The notes under the pieces were generated by a model. It did not search any database. It saw nothing but the letters and a program-made list of their open reading frames with translations, and was not told the origin of the DNA. A stretch of DNA of 64,000 nucleotides. Origin: Arcuatula senhousia (taxonomy: Eukaryota; Mollusca; Bivalvia; Mytilida; Mytilidae). This document shows positions 11,501 to 23,400 of this stretch, in pieces. The stretch is from positions 11,240,001-11,304,000 of the forward strand of contig OZ020317.1 in the NCBI GenBank assembly GCA_963971305.1. Reading direction: 5' to 3'. Every line of letters starts with the position of its first letter. Position 1 is the stretch's first letter. The position numbers and the translations under genes were made by a program.

Positions 11501-11858
11501 CATTTGTGTTTAACCAAGTTTCAGAAAATGATAAAATATCAAAATCAGAATATTCTGCAGTATTCACATCTAACTTTGGTACAATACTTTGGATATTTAA
11601 ATGTAGAAAAGATAAGGACGTAGAAAATGTCTCGAATAAGCTTTGAATATCTGAAACTCCAGAAATATCACATTGTGAGCTTGTCTCACTACAATCATTT
11701 AAAGGACCTGGATTAGTTTCTAATCCCGAAATTATAAGTAACATTTGAATAATGAAAATTACAAAAGAAATATTTGCAGCATTTAACATGTTCGCATAAT
11801 CAATACAACAAGAGTTAACACTAAAGTAAGTCTCGCCTGCCGGCACCATCAGAAACAA
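8526..11858 (-). CDS. LINE retrotransposon polyprotein: AP endonuclease plus reverse transcriptase (CR1/Jockey-like)
   Basis: One uninterrupted frame of 1110 residues. Residues ~29-44 are hydrophobic and run into GLETNPGP (residues 45-52), a 2A-like motif. The endonuclease spans ~83-292: LNIQSI (Asn88), SETW (Glu113), NGDFN (Asp222/Asn224), SLIDLIIT and a final YHCPV where SDHxPV is usual. The reverse transcriptase spans ~530-810: NYRPISLL, KAFDRVWH (Asp661), PQGSILGPLLF and FADD (741-744). The C-terminus has a CSCG-x-H-x-C cluster typical of these elements. The protein would nick DNA and copy its own RNA at the target. No separate ORF1 is seen. The first ~17 codons overlap sequence shared with another repeat, so Met24 (11787-11789) may be the ancestral start. 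CR1/Jockey assignment is by motif style. Confidence 0.9.
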   Translation of the reverse strand: MFLMVPAGETYFSVNSCCIDYANMLNAANISFVIFIIQMLLIISGLETNPGPLNDCSETSSQCDISGVSDIQSLFETFSTSLSFLHLNIQSIVPKLDVNTAEYSDFDILSFSETWLNTNVTDEELFLLNYHRPFRRDRGIDKNGGGVIVYVKENIHAIRRLDLEPVDLEVIWLEVSIHQKKFLYGTYYIPPGGPVDIWRKVEDSVESARNVINCDHIIINGDFNDNHFLANPKMKSICTRFSLQQLIEEPTNFTEHSSSLIDLIITDDQFFVPYVTVGPPLLDQIRYHCPVIGFVNFPKPVNKTFKRKVWLYNQGNYDLYRQMLANVDWDYILNTNDIDKIVSDVTGCILHAADSCIPNRFVTIRKDNSAWLTSQIKKLIRSKNRLHTKAKRSGRPTDWDKFKKVRNDVTSHVRLAREKYRTELIDQLSTERCSSKSWWTICNKISGIKPARLDVPPLLIGDRLVFDDVDRVNCLNDFFALQTQLDETNATLPDITTNREHKLENIVLDERDVEDVLSILNVNKASGPDAINPRLLKEASSILKYSLCKLFNMSLSSSYFPTEWKKANVTPVFKSGSPSEVKNYRPISLLSVISKCMERCVYKHVHNFLLQNEIITPSQSGFTRCDSAINQLLCMSNDIGKALDSGKEIRVVFCDISKAFDRVWHRGLLYKLQNYGICGKVSNWFKNYLSGREQRVVFSGGSSIWQSIKAGVPQGSILGPLLFLLFINDIVDDLNACVKLFADDTSIYITVDNPNTAADILNRDLEKIHNWSKQWLVKFNPIKPIHPPISMDSHNIQEVASHKHLGIYFSSNGCWHDHIEYIVKKAYTRLNILRKMRFVLDRYVLEKMYFSYIRPILEYGDVIWQNHTQHLINKLESVQVEAMRVITGGTRLTSLEKLYQDTGWETLSARRDKHRLILLYKIINKETPCYLWDLVPNSVGDRHGHFTRQVNNIANVRTRTNLYSDYFLPYTIRLWNSLPMEIRTSGSLGIFKRRLETKKKSCPKYYYTGTRQGQVLHARLRMNSSSLNEHLFLRSLVNSPNCSCGHVESTYHFLFKCQKYDQLRTLTLHTLNPPIDINLLLYGSDTLSLEENIHVFKIVQKYIVQSKRFC

Positions 11859-13590
11859 TTATTCTTTGTTACTTCCACTATATTCTGAATTTACATGGAT
11901 TCTCAGTTTCTGAGATCAAAAGATGTTTATAGAACTTAAACATTGCAAATATATTCAATAGAAATAATCAAAGTCACTCAACCGGAAAATCAAGGTCAAG
12001 GTCAAAAGATGGGGATGCAACTGTGGTAAGCTACTACTGGGGCATATGCATACCAAGTTTCATCAACCTAGATCCTATAGTTCTTGAGATATGGAGGTGC
12101 TCGCAAATCTTTTCCATTGCGATTATATGTATTGAAAATTGTCAAAGTCACTCAACCGAAAAATCAAGGTCAAGGTCAAAAGATGGGGATGCAACTGTGG
12201 TCAGCTACTACTGGGGCATATGCATACAACGTTTCATCATCCCAGGACCTATAGTTCTTGAGATATGGAGGTGCTCATAAAACTTTTTCATTGCTATTAT
12301 ATGTATTGAAAATTGTCAAAGTCACTCAACCGGAAAATCAAGGTCAAGGTCAAAAGATGGGGATGCAACTGAGCTAAGCTTCTACTGGGGCATATGCATA
12401 CTAAGTTTCATCAACCCAGGACCTATAGTTCTTGAGATATGGAGGTGCTCGCAAAACTTTTTCATTGCTCTTATATGTATTGAAAATTTTCAAAGTCACT
12501 CAACCGGAAAATCAAGGTCAAGGTCAAAAGATGGGGATGCAACTGAGCTAAGCTACTACTGGGGCATATGCATACCAAGTTTCATCAACCTAGGACCTAT
12601 AGTTCTTGAGATATGGAGGTGCTCGCAAAACTTTTTCATTGCTATTATATGTATTGAAAATTGTCAAAGTCACTCAACTGGAAAATCAAGGTCAAGGTCA
12701 AAAGATGGGAATGCAACTGAGCTAAGCTTCTACTGGGGCATATGCATACCAAGTTTCATCAACCCAGGACCTATAGTTCTTGAGATATGGAGGTGCTTGC
12801 AAAACTTTTTCATTGCTATTATATGTATTGAAAATTGTCAAAGTCACTCAACCGGAAAATCAAGGTCAAGGTCAAAAGATGGGGATGCAACTGAGCTAAG
12901 CTACTACTGGGGCATATGCATACCAAGTTTCATTAACCCAGGACCTATAGTTCTTGAGATATGGAGGTGCTTGCAAAACTTTTTCATTGCTATTATATGT
13001 ATTGAAAATTGTCAAAGTCACTCAACCGAAAAATCAAGGTCAAGGTCAAAAGATGGGGATGCAACTGAGCTAAGCTACTACTGGGGCATATGCATACCAA
13101 GTTTCATCAACCTAGGACCTATAGTTCTTGAGATATGGAGGTGCTCGCAAAACTTTTTCATTGCTATTATATGTATTGAAAATTGTCAAAGTCACTCAAC
13201 TGGAAAATCAAGGTCAAGGTCAAAAGATGGGGATGCAACTGTGTTAAGCTACTACTGGGGCATATGCATACCAAGTTTCATCAACCTAGCACCTATAGTT
13301 CTTGAGATATGGAGGTGCTCGCAAAACTTTTTCATTGCTATTATATGTATTGAAAATTGTCAAAGTCACTCAACCGGAAAATCAAGGTCAAGGTCAAAAG
13401 ATGGGGATGCTACTGTGTTAAGCTACTACTGGGGCATATGCATACCAAGTTTCATCAACCCAGGACCTATAGTTCTTGAGATATGGAGGTGCTCATAAAA
13501 CTTTTCCAAAAAGTTAACGCCGCCGCCGCCGCCGCCGGTAAAGTAACACCTATGTCCCGCTCTGCTTCGCAGGCGAGACAAAAACTGTTT
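11809..13590. mobile_element. tandem-core element bounded by GTCTCGCCTGC / GCAGGCGAGAC
   Basis: GAGTTAACACTAAAGTAAGT then CTCGCCTGC lies at 11809-11838, and GCAGGCGAGACAAAAAC at about 13569-13586. These form an inverted pair around the 174-bp array. The same left end occurs at 27372-27410, and the same pair encloses another core at 51340-52090. A (CCG)n run precedes the right end (13516-13537), as it does at 52022-52036. The LINE start codon lies within the left end. Confidence 0.65.
11969..13498. repeat. 174-bp tandem array, about nine copies
   Basis: CAAAGTCACTCAACCGGAAA recurs at 11969, 12143, 12317, 12491 and onward every 174 bases, with high similarity between units. Because 174 equals 58 codons, long open frames with a 58-residue period run through it (for example 12797-13498). 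These are treated as a by-product of the period, not as genes. Confidence 0.9.
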
Positions 13591-13874
13591 TTCGAAGTAC
13601 AATTTGCTTTCTTCACATTGTATACCAATACATTACAATACAACAAAAGTAACAATCTCAAGGCACGAATTTTATCTACACTAAAATATACTAAATACAC
13701 AAGCAAAACTTCATTTACATTCAATAAAACTTTCGGACCAAGTTTATGGGGATTGATTCTAATTCTCACCGATTCTAGGTAGGTCATTAATATTCATATA
13801 AAAACTTAAGTAAAAATCAATATCGGTAAAATAATGTTTCTTTTCCGGATACTTTTTAGATAAATGTGGAAACT

Positions 13875-13875
<1 letters not shown>

Positions 13876-13912
<37 letters not shown>
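13876..13912 (+). repeat. uninterrupted run of 37 G
   Basis: Homopolymer G from 13876 to 13912. The true length is uncertain because such runs are error-prone in sequencing. It could form a G-quadruplex. Confidence 0.9.
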
Positions 13913-13913
<1 letters not shown>

Positions 13914-13919
13914 CGTAGG

Positions 13920-15587
13920 CCACTGGAATTTTTGAAAACACGCACTGGCATTTCATTTGTTTTTCTTTAATTTGCGCTGAAAACTGTAGATAAGATTGAT
14001 ATTTTACGTTTCTTTCCAGCTGTTCGAAATACATGTAAGAACATTAAGAAAAAAAGAAAATTATATATATACTCCTAAAAAAAGTTACGCATGTAGGTAA
14101 CATTCTCTAAACGTCTTTATAATACAATTAAACAAACACAAATTCAAAGCAATATATTAACAAGCCGTCGACAGTCCTTTAACCCAATTTCATGAAATAA
14201 AATCACTCAATACTAACTGTGTACTGGTTAGCTCATTATGTACTATAAAGACGTACGTTGTTCCCCCCTTTCTTCCCAATTAGACACACAAACTTACTTA
14301 GTGTTACGGCCATCTATTGACGTATAAAATATTCAGAATTAAACAAGTTTAACAACACATATATTCTTTTTTATATTTTTACAAACCCAAACCATACGAA
14401 TGCAAAAGTAAAAATATAAGACTTAAATTGTATATATATAGGATTGAATTCAGTATTAGTTCTTGAAGAGTTATATGGGAGAATAGTTTACTACGAACCC
14501 CTGGTCGCAAATATGCTGCAAGAGAGTTAGTCTGTCGTTAGAGATGAATATTTGGGTCTCGGGATTCTAGGAGTGGCTGAATCGTCCTGGGGACCCCCGA
14601 ATGCCTGATTTGGAACTTAGTGAGACTTGTGTTGAGTGTGCCACATTTCATACAGTAAATGATTCTAATGTGAATCAAAAAGGGCACTACAAAGGCTAAA
14701 TTTATCCCTACATACCTACCTTTCCATTGGTCTTGAAAATTAAATTCTTTGTTTGAATTCTTTTTTGCTAAATCATAAAACATCACAGATTCATAAGTGT
14801 CAAGGATCATCTTTACACTTTATTTACACCGGTATTTTACGTCTTTTCAGTCTAAATTGGACTTAAAGGACACATTCATTTGCTTTATTAGGCAAAGCAC
14901 CGTTGAGGTAATTAAATTTTGCAAAAAGTTTTAGTATTTTGTACACTTGAATCATTTTGCCGGTTTTTTTTTTAATTCACCCAATTATAGTCTAATATCA
15001 ATTAAGCCCTGTCATTTGGCCTCAACGTGCAAGTTTCGTTATTGGGGTTATTAATCCACTCAAGTTTATATAATGTCTTTTAACACATGGGAAAATATTA
15101 TTGTATTGGCCGTGTACATTGTATTTATTTGAAATATTTTAGTTTCTAGTTCTTGTCTTTCTTTTTTGGGAATGTTGAAGCAAGGTAAAACAGGTAGAAC
15201 AGGCTGGTTCACTCTTGGTTTTAAAGAAAATTGTCAGTGTAAGATTTGTTGTATAGTATAGTTAATATCTATTATGTTTGGTGTATAATTGATCTGTGTA
15301 ATCATCATGTTTTAAATTTAAGTATGATCTTTTTTCGATGTCAAGATTCATGGACTTGTCTTATTTTTTTCTCTCTAATGTCTAGAACAATTAATATTTA
15401 ATCATATTCAAATGGCTATAATTCGAAAGATAAATTGAAACACTGAACAAACTAACTCTCCTTATTAGTTTAAAACTAATAAATAACAATTTATTAAATA
15501 TAAATACAATAAAATCTTATAACTAAAGTAAAAAAAAATATTTAGTAACTTCATAAACATGTACAACTTTGTTGGTATATTCCAACT
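13920..15587. other. AT-rich intergenic sequence, nothing recognised
   Basis: No supported exon, RNA gene or clear repeat boundary was found. ORFs here are short and lack splice context. Confidence 0.5.
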
Positions 15588-18500
15588 TTCACTTAGTCAC
15601 TATACAAGGTCTATAACACATCACTGACTGTAGGTAGTTACAGTTCAACCCACTCTCAGTCACTATACAAGGTCTATAACACATCACTGACTGTAGGTAG
15701 GTACAGTTCAACTCTCTCTCAGTCACTATACAAGTTCTATAACTCATCACTGACTGTAGGTAGGTGTACTACAACTCTCTATCAGTCACTATTCAAGATC
15801 TATAACACATCACTGACTGTAGGTAGGTACACTACAACTCTCTCTTAGGTCACTATACAAAATCTATAACTCATCACTGACCGTAGGTAGGTACACTACA
15901 ACTCTCTCTTAGGTCACTATACAAGTTCTATAACTCATCACTGACTGTAGGTGGGTACACTACAACTCTTTCTCAGTCATTATACAAGGTATATAACTCA
16001 TCACCGACTGTAGGTAGGTGTACTACAAATCTCTTAGTCACTATACAAGTTCTATAACTCATCACCGACTATAGGTAGGTACACCACAACTCTCTCTAAG
16101 TCACTATACTAGTTCTATAACACATCACTGACTGTAGGTAGGTAAACTACAACTCTCTCTTAGGTCACAATACAAGTTCTATAACACATCACTGACTGTA
16201 GGTAGGTACACTACAACTCTCTCTTAGGTCACTATACAAGTTCTATAACTCATCACTGACTGTAGGTATGTACACTACAACTCTCTCTTAGGTCACAATA
16301 CAAGTTCTATAACATATCACTGACTGTAGGTAGGTACACTACAACTCTCTCTTAGGTCACAATACAAGTTCCATAACATATCACTGACTGTAGGTAGGTA
16401 AACTACAACTCTCTCTTAGGTCACAATACAAGTTCTATAACATATCACTGACTGTAGGTAGGTACACTACAATTCTCTCCAAGTCACTATACAAGTTCTA
16501 TAACACTTCACTGACTGTGGGTAGGTACAATTACAACTCTTTATTAGTCACTATACAAGTTCTGTAACACATCACTGACTCTAGGTAGGTACACTACAAC
16601 TCTCTCTTAGGTCACAATACAAAATCTATAACTCATCACCGACTGTAGGTAGGTGTACTACAAATCTCTCTCAGTCACTATACAAGTTCTATAACACATC
16701 ACTGACTGTAGGTAGGTGTACTACAACTCTCTCTTAGGTCACAATACAAGTTCTATAACATATCACTGACTGTAGGTAGGTGTACTACAACTCTCTATCA
16801 GTCACTATACAAGGTCTATAACACATCCCTGACTGTAGGTAGGTACACTACAACTTTCTAATAGTCACTATACAAGTTCTATAACTCATCACCGACTGTG
16901 GGTAGGTACACTACAACTCTCTATTAGTCACTATACAAGTTCTATAACACATCACTGACTGTAGGTAGGTACACTACAACTCTCTCTTAGGTCACAATAC
17001 AAGGTCTATAACACATCACTGACTGTAGGTAGGTAAACTACAACTCTCTCTTAGGTCACAATACAAGTTCTATAACATATCACTGACTGTAGGTAGGTAC
17101 ACTACAATTCTCTCCAAGTCACTATACAAGTTCTATAACACTTCACTAACTGTGGGTAGGTACAATTACAACTCTTTATTAGTCACTATACAAGTTCTGT
17201 AACACATCACTGACTCTATGTAGGTACACTACAACTCTCTCTTAGGTCACTATACAAGTTCTATAACTCATCAATGACTGTAGGTAGGTGTACTACAACT
17301 CTCTCTTAGGTCATAATACAAGTTCTATAACATATCACTGACTGTAGGTAGGTACACTACAACTCTCTATTAGTCACTATACAAGTTCTTTAACTCATCA
17401 CTGACTGTAGGTAGGTACACTACAACTCTCTCTCAGTCACTATACAAGTTATATAACTCATTACCGAGTATAGGTAGGTACACTACAACTCTCTCTTAGG
17501 TCTCTATACAAGGTCTATAACACATCACTGGCTGTAGGTAGGTACACTACAACTCTCTATTAGTCATTATACAAGTTCTATAACACATCACTGACTGTAG
17601 GTAGGTACACCACAACTCTCTCTCAGTCACTATACAAGGTCTATAACATATCACTGACTGTAGGTCAGTGTACTACAACTCTCTATCAGTCACTATACAA
17701 GTTCTATAACTCATCACTGACTGTAGGTAGGTACACTACAACTCTCTCTTAAGTCACTATACAAGGTCTATAACAAATCACTGACTGTAGGTAGGTACAC
17801 TACAACTCTCTCTTAGGTCACAATACAAGTTATATAACATATCACCGACTATAGGTAGGTACACTACAACTCTCTCTTAGGTCACTATACAAGTTCTATA
17901 ACTCATCACTGACTGTAGGTATGTACACTACAACTCTCTCTTAGGTCACAATACAAGTTCTATAACATATCACTGACTGTAGGTAGGTACACTACAACTC
18001 TCTCTTAGGTCACAATACAAGTTCTATAACATATCACTGACTGTAGGTAGGTAAACTACAACTCTCTCTTAGGTCACAATACAAGTTCTATAACATATCA
18101 CTGACTGTAGGAAGGTACACTACAATTTTCTCCAAGTCACTATACAAGTTCTATAACACTTCACTGACTGTGGGTAGGTACAATTACAACTCTTTATTAG
18201 TCACTATACAAGTTCTGTAACACATCACTGACTCTAGGTAGGTACACTACAACTCTCTCTTAGGTCACAATACAAAATCTATAACTCATCACCGACTGTA
18301 GGTAGGTGTACTACAAATCTCTCTCAGTCACTATACAAGTTCTATAACACATCACTGACTGTAGGTAGGTGTACTACAACTCTCTCTTAGGTCACAATAC
18401 AAGTTCTATAACATATCACTGACTGTAGGTAGGTGTACTACAACTCTCTATCAGTCACTATACAAGGTCTATAACACATCCCTGACTGTAGGTAGGTACA

Positions 18501-19911
18501 CTACAACTTTCTAATAGTCACTATACAAGTTCTATAACTCATCACCGACTATAGGTAGGTACACCACAACTCTCTCTAAGTCACTATACTAGTTCTATAA
18601 CACATCACTGACTGTAGGTAGGTACACTACAACTCTCTCTTAGGTCACAATACAAGTTCTATAACTTATCACTGACTGTAGGTAGGTAAACTACAACTCT
18701 CTCTTAGGTCACAATACAAGTTCTATAACATATCACTGACTGTAGGTAGGTACACTACAATTCTCTCCAAGTCACTATACAAGTTCTATGTAACTTCACT
18801 AACTGTGGGTAGGTACAATTACAACTCTTTATTAGTCACTATACAAGTTCTGTAACACATCACTGACTCTAGGTAGGTACACTACAACTCTCTCTTAGGT
18901 CACTATACAAGTTCTATAACTCATCAATGACTGTAGGTAGGTGTACTACAACTCTCTCTTAGGTCACAATACAAGTTCTATAACATATCACTGACTGTAG
19001 GTAGGTACACTACAACTCTCTATTAGTCACTATACAAGTTCTTTAACTCATCACTGACTGTAGGTAGGTACACTACAACTCTCTCTCAGTCACTATACAA
19101 GTTATATAACTCATTGCCGAGTATAGGTAGGTACACTACAACTCTCTCTTAGGTCTCTATACAAGGTCTATAACACATCACTGGCTGTAGGTAGGTACAC
19201 TACAACTCTCTATTAGTCATTATACAAGTTCTATAACACATCACTGACTGTAGGTAGGTACACCACAACTCTCTCTCAGTCACTATACAAGGTCTATAAC
19301 ATATCACTGACTGTAGGTCAGTGTACTACAACTCTCTATCAGTCACTATACAAGTTCTATAACTCATCACTGACTCTAGGTAGGTACACTAAAACTCTCT
19401 CAGTCACTATACAAGGTCTATAATACATCACTGACTGTAGGTAGGTGTACTACAACCCTCTATCAGTCACTATACAAGATCTATAACACATCACTGACTG
19501 TAGGTAGGTACACTACAACTCTCTCTTAAGTCACTATACAAGGTCTATAACAAATCACTGACTGTAGGTAGGTACACTACAACTCTCTCTTAGGTCACAA
19601 TACAAGTTATATAACATATCACCGACTATAGGTAGGTACACTACAACTCTCTCTTAGGTCACAATACAAGTTCTATAACATATCACTGACTGTAGGTAGG
19701 TACACTACAACTCTCTCTTAGGTCACAATACAAGTTCTATAACTCATCATGACTCTAGGTAGGTACACTACAACTCTCTCCAAGTCACTATACAAGTTCT
19801 ATAACACATCACTGACTGTAGGTAGGTATGTACAGTTCAACTCGCTCTTATGTCACTATACAAGGTCTATCACACATCACTCACTGACTGTAGGTAGGTA
19901 TACTACACAAC
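15588..19911 (+). repeat. minisatellite array 1, ~62-64 bp unit, roughly 68 copies
   Basis: The consensus unit runs GTCACTATACAAGTTCTATA, then ACACATCACTGACTGTAGGT, then AGGTACACTACAACTCTCTC. Units vary at a few fixed places: AACACATC/AACTCATC, CACTACAA/GTACTACAA, and a two-base length change before GTCAC. Blocks are duplicated at higher order: the CTGACTCTAGG variant at 16576 recurs at 18228 and the variant at 17210 recurs at 18863, a spacing of ~1652. The array lies 3' of the minus-strand protease gene and is the reverse orientation of the array at 34672. Confidence 0.95.
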
Positions 19912-20071
19912 TCATAAAAGACCAAAGTTCACATAGTCCCTTGACATGAAAATGGGGTCCAGGTCAAACGGCACGGTGCCAATTGCATAGATCAAATCCC
20001 CAGCTGCCTGTATACCAAATATCAGATGCCTTGCTATTATTAAATTCTTTTCATATAATATATTTTCCACA

Positions 20072-20333
20072 ACTAGAATGGCGGTCTTCCATGGAAGACA
20101 TATGTTGCCTGCGTTTTTTTATATTCGGTTAACAGGAAGTAGATGAAATCGCTTTACACCATATAGTACCATAGGAGGAAGCCACATACCAAATATCAAG
20201 AGGTTGTGACTTGTAGTTTCCCTGAATTTTTTTTGTGATGCCGCAGGACAACAATGCAAGTTGACACAAGACTATGGATGGTGCCAAAGTAACCCCTATA
20301 TGTTGTTTCTGCAACATGTTGCTGGCGAATTAA
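20072..20333. repeat. short interspersed element, copy A
   Basis: Starts CTAGAATGGCGGTCTTCCAT and ends TGCTGGCGAATTAAAAA. It matches 26352-26618 along its length, including a shared TACCATAGGAGGAAGCCACA block. The ends show a short inverted pairing, clearer in the other copy (ATGTCACCTGC / GCAGGCGACAT). It lies just downstream of the stop codon of the minus-strand fusion gene, so it could be part of its 3' UTR. Confidence 0.7.
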
Positions 20334-20488
20334 AAATCTTACAAAAAAGTTTCAACACAACTGCTGCCAGAAAGTAAAACCAAAGACTCCTCTTGCCACT
20401 TTTGTCGCAGGCAAGACAAAAATTGTTTTCAAACGACAGATGCCCCAGGCTGACAGATGATGACGGACACAATGGATTACAGTAAAAC

Positions 20489-23400
20489 CTATTTAGTTAG
20501 TAATTGTCTAAAAATTCTGGATGATTTTCTTGCTTCCCTCATGTTTGTTTCTGTTGCTTTACAAATTGTATTGGCTTCAGCATATGATGAAGCAGATTTC
20601 TCCACAAGTAATGCTACCAAGAACTCCTTGTAAACAATGTAGTACAGGTAGCTGGATGATAAGCTGAAAAATAAATATAATGCCTTAAATACTTCTTAAA
20701 AAACTTCTTAGAAATCCTAATGAACAATTCAGACCAACAATGTGAGCCGCAGCTCACAAATAAATACCCCCACCCCCCCAAAAAATTAATCAGATAAAAT
20801 TTAGAATAGGAGATGCACATCTACATTATGTCAAAAAGATTGTGTGTAAGTTTCATGAAAATCCATCAAGGGGTTTTGGAGGAGTTGCGGATAAGAGATG
20901 GGTACCCCCATGTAGTGGAATGGCTAAGTCCATGTTTTGCTATTGGGAAACCCCAAAAACCATTCTGATCAAATTTTAAAATAGTAAGTGCACATCTACA
21001 TTATGTCACAACAATTTTGTGTAAGTTTCATGAAAATCCATCAAGGGGTTTAGGAGGAGTTGCGGATAAGAGATGGTTACCCCCATGTAGGTGAATGGCT
21101 AAGTCCATGTTTTGCTATGGGAAACTCCAAAAATCATTCTGATCAAATTTTAAAATAGTAGGTGCACATCTACATTATGTCACAACAATTTTGTGTAAGT
21201 TTCATGAAAATCCATCAAGGGGTTTAGGAGGAGTTGCGAATAAGAGATGGTTACCCCCATGTAGGCGAATGGCTAAGTCCATGTTTTGCTATGGGAAACT
21301 CCAAAAATCATTCTGATCAAATTTTAAAATAGTAGGTGCACATCTACATTATGTCACAAAGATTGTGTGTAAGTTTCATGAAAATCCATCAAGGGGTTTA
21401 GGAGGAGTTGCGGATAAGAGATGGGTAACCTGAAGTGTAACGGAAGGAAGGACAGACGGAAGGACAGACGGATGGACACCCCTATCACTATATACCCCCC
21501 ACTTTTGAAGTGGGGGGTATAATAAAATAATAGATAAAAAATGAACCCGTCAATGCTAAAACTATAGATTATTTCATCAATTAAATTTTATTTTAATCTC
21601 ATGAGTTGTTACTGTTTTGACTTAAAAGAACCCAAGTTATGATAAACAAGTAAATCTGTGAGCTAATGCTCACTAGTGATACCCCCGCTCCCCAAACTAA
21701 GCCATGCATACAAGTTTAAATACTTGGTAAACAGGAAGTAGACTACGTAGGAACATAAAATCGGTATACACCATATGGGACAATAAGATAAAGCTGTATA
21801 CAAAATATCAGACCTCTATCTCATGTAGTTGCTTGGGAAACTGTGACGAAAATTTTGCATTTATGTCTATTATGTGTTAAAACCTAAGTATTCGGTAAAC
21901 AGGAAGTAGACTACGTAGGAACATAAAATCGGTATACACCATATGGGACTACAAGATTAAGCTGTATACAAAATATCAGACCTCTATCTCATGTAGTTGC
22001 TTGGGAAACTGTGACGAAAATTTTGCATTTATGTCTATTATGTGTTAAAACCTAAGTATTCGGTAAACAGGAAGTAGACTACGTAGGAACATAAAATCGG
22101 TATACACCATATGGGACAATAAGATAAAGCTGTATACAAAATATCAGACCTCTATCTCATGTAGTTGCTTGGGAAACTGTGACGAAAATTTTGCATTTAT
22201 GTCTATTATGTGTTAAAACCTAAGTATTCGGTAAACAGGAAGTAGACTACGTAGGAACATAAAATCGGTATACACCATATGGGACTACAAGATTAAGCTG
22301 TATACAAAATATCAGACCTCTATCTCATGTAGTTGCTTGGGAAACTGTGACGAAAATTTTGCATTTATGTCTATTATGTGTTAAAACCTAAGTATTCGGT
22401 AAACAGGAAGTAGACTACGTAGGAACATAAAATCGGTATACACCATATGGGACTATATGATAAAGCTGTATACAAAATATCAGAACTTTATTTCATTTAG
22501 TTGCTTAGAAAACTGTGACGGAAGTTTTGTTACGGACGGACGGACGAACGAACGGACGGACGAACGAACGGACGGACGGACGGACAAGGGTAAAACAGTA
22601 TACCCCCCTCTTCTTCGAAGCGGGGGTATAAAAAGCAACAGCCCCTGGGATGTTAATATAACATTCTGAATACAATTAGTATAACATGATATATTCTAGT
22701 AGGAAGCAAATCTGCATTGATTATGACAGGATTGCCATTGTTAAAAAATGATCTAATTAATATAAATCTAAATCTTACTCGTATGTTTTAAATATGTCCA
22801 CCAATTCTTTGTTGTACACATTCCTTAGAAGATTACTTTTGTTGGTGTAAGGGCGTCTACAATTAATAAACAAGCAATGTGACAATCAGTTGTCTTTCAG
22901 TGGAAAAAAAATCATATCTTGATGCTTAGCGTAAATTTATGCCTTTATCAGCTTTGTGACATATAGTTTATTATTTATAATGGGCTTCATTTACTTAAAA
23001 AAGCACACAACATGAAACATTTAATTTTTATTTCTATTCATTGATGAAATAAGTATAACATGACATTTAAAAATTATCAAGCTTGATGAAAAGTTCTATT
23101 TGTAGGGGAGATAATTGGCAAGAAATTTTTTAGAAATATATAGTTTTTTTAATATCTAGAAAAGAAAGTTTTATTTTTTTTCATGTTTTTCAAAAAATAG
23201 TATATATAAGTTGTAACTTATTACTAAAACCAAATGGGTTTCCAACATATAACTCTTTACCCTTTATAATATTGAAAGACAAAACTTTAGATCGACAACT
23301 TGGCAAGGTCATAAATTTTGTGCATTTTTGACTTACTTATAATCTCTTACAGTGTAAATCATCTCCTTCATTAACCTCATTTGCAGGTATTGTACAGCCT

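Noticed and set aside
12797..13498. 233-residue open frame with a 58-residue repeat
   Set aside because: It runs exactly along the 174-bp tandem array; 174 is a multiple of three, so an open frame persists by default. No start context, splice sites or domain supports a gene.
13759..14034. ORF with a polyproline run
   Set aside because: The prolines are the reverse reading of the 37-G homopolymer.
23337..23351. Earlier donor (GTAAGA at 23350) for exon 17
   Set aside because: It would leave phase 0, which puts exon 18 into a frame with a stop. The GTAAGT donor at 23336 keeps exons 18 and 19 open.
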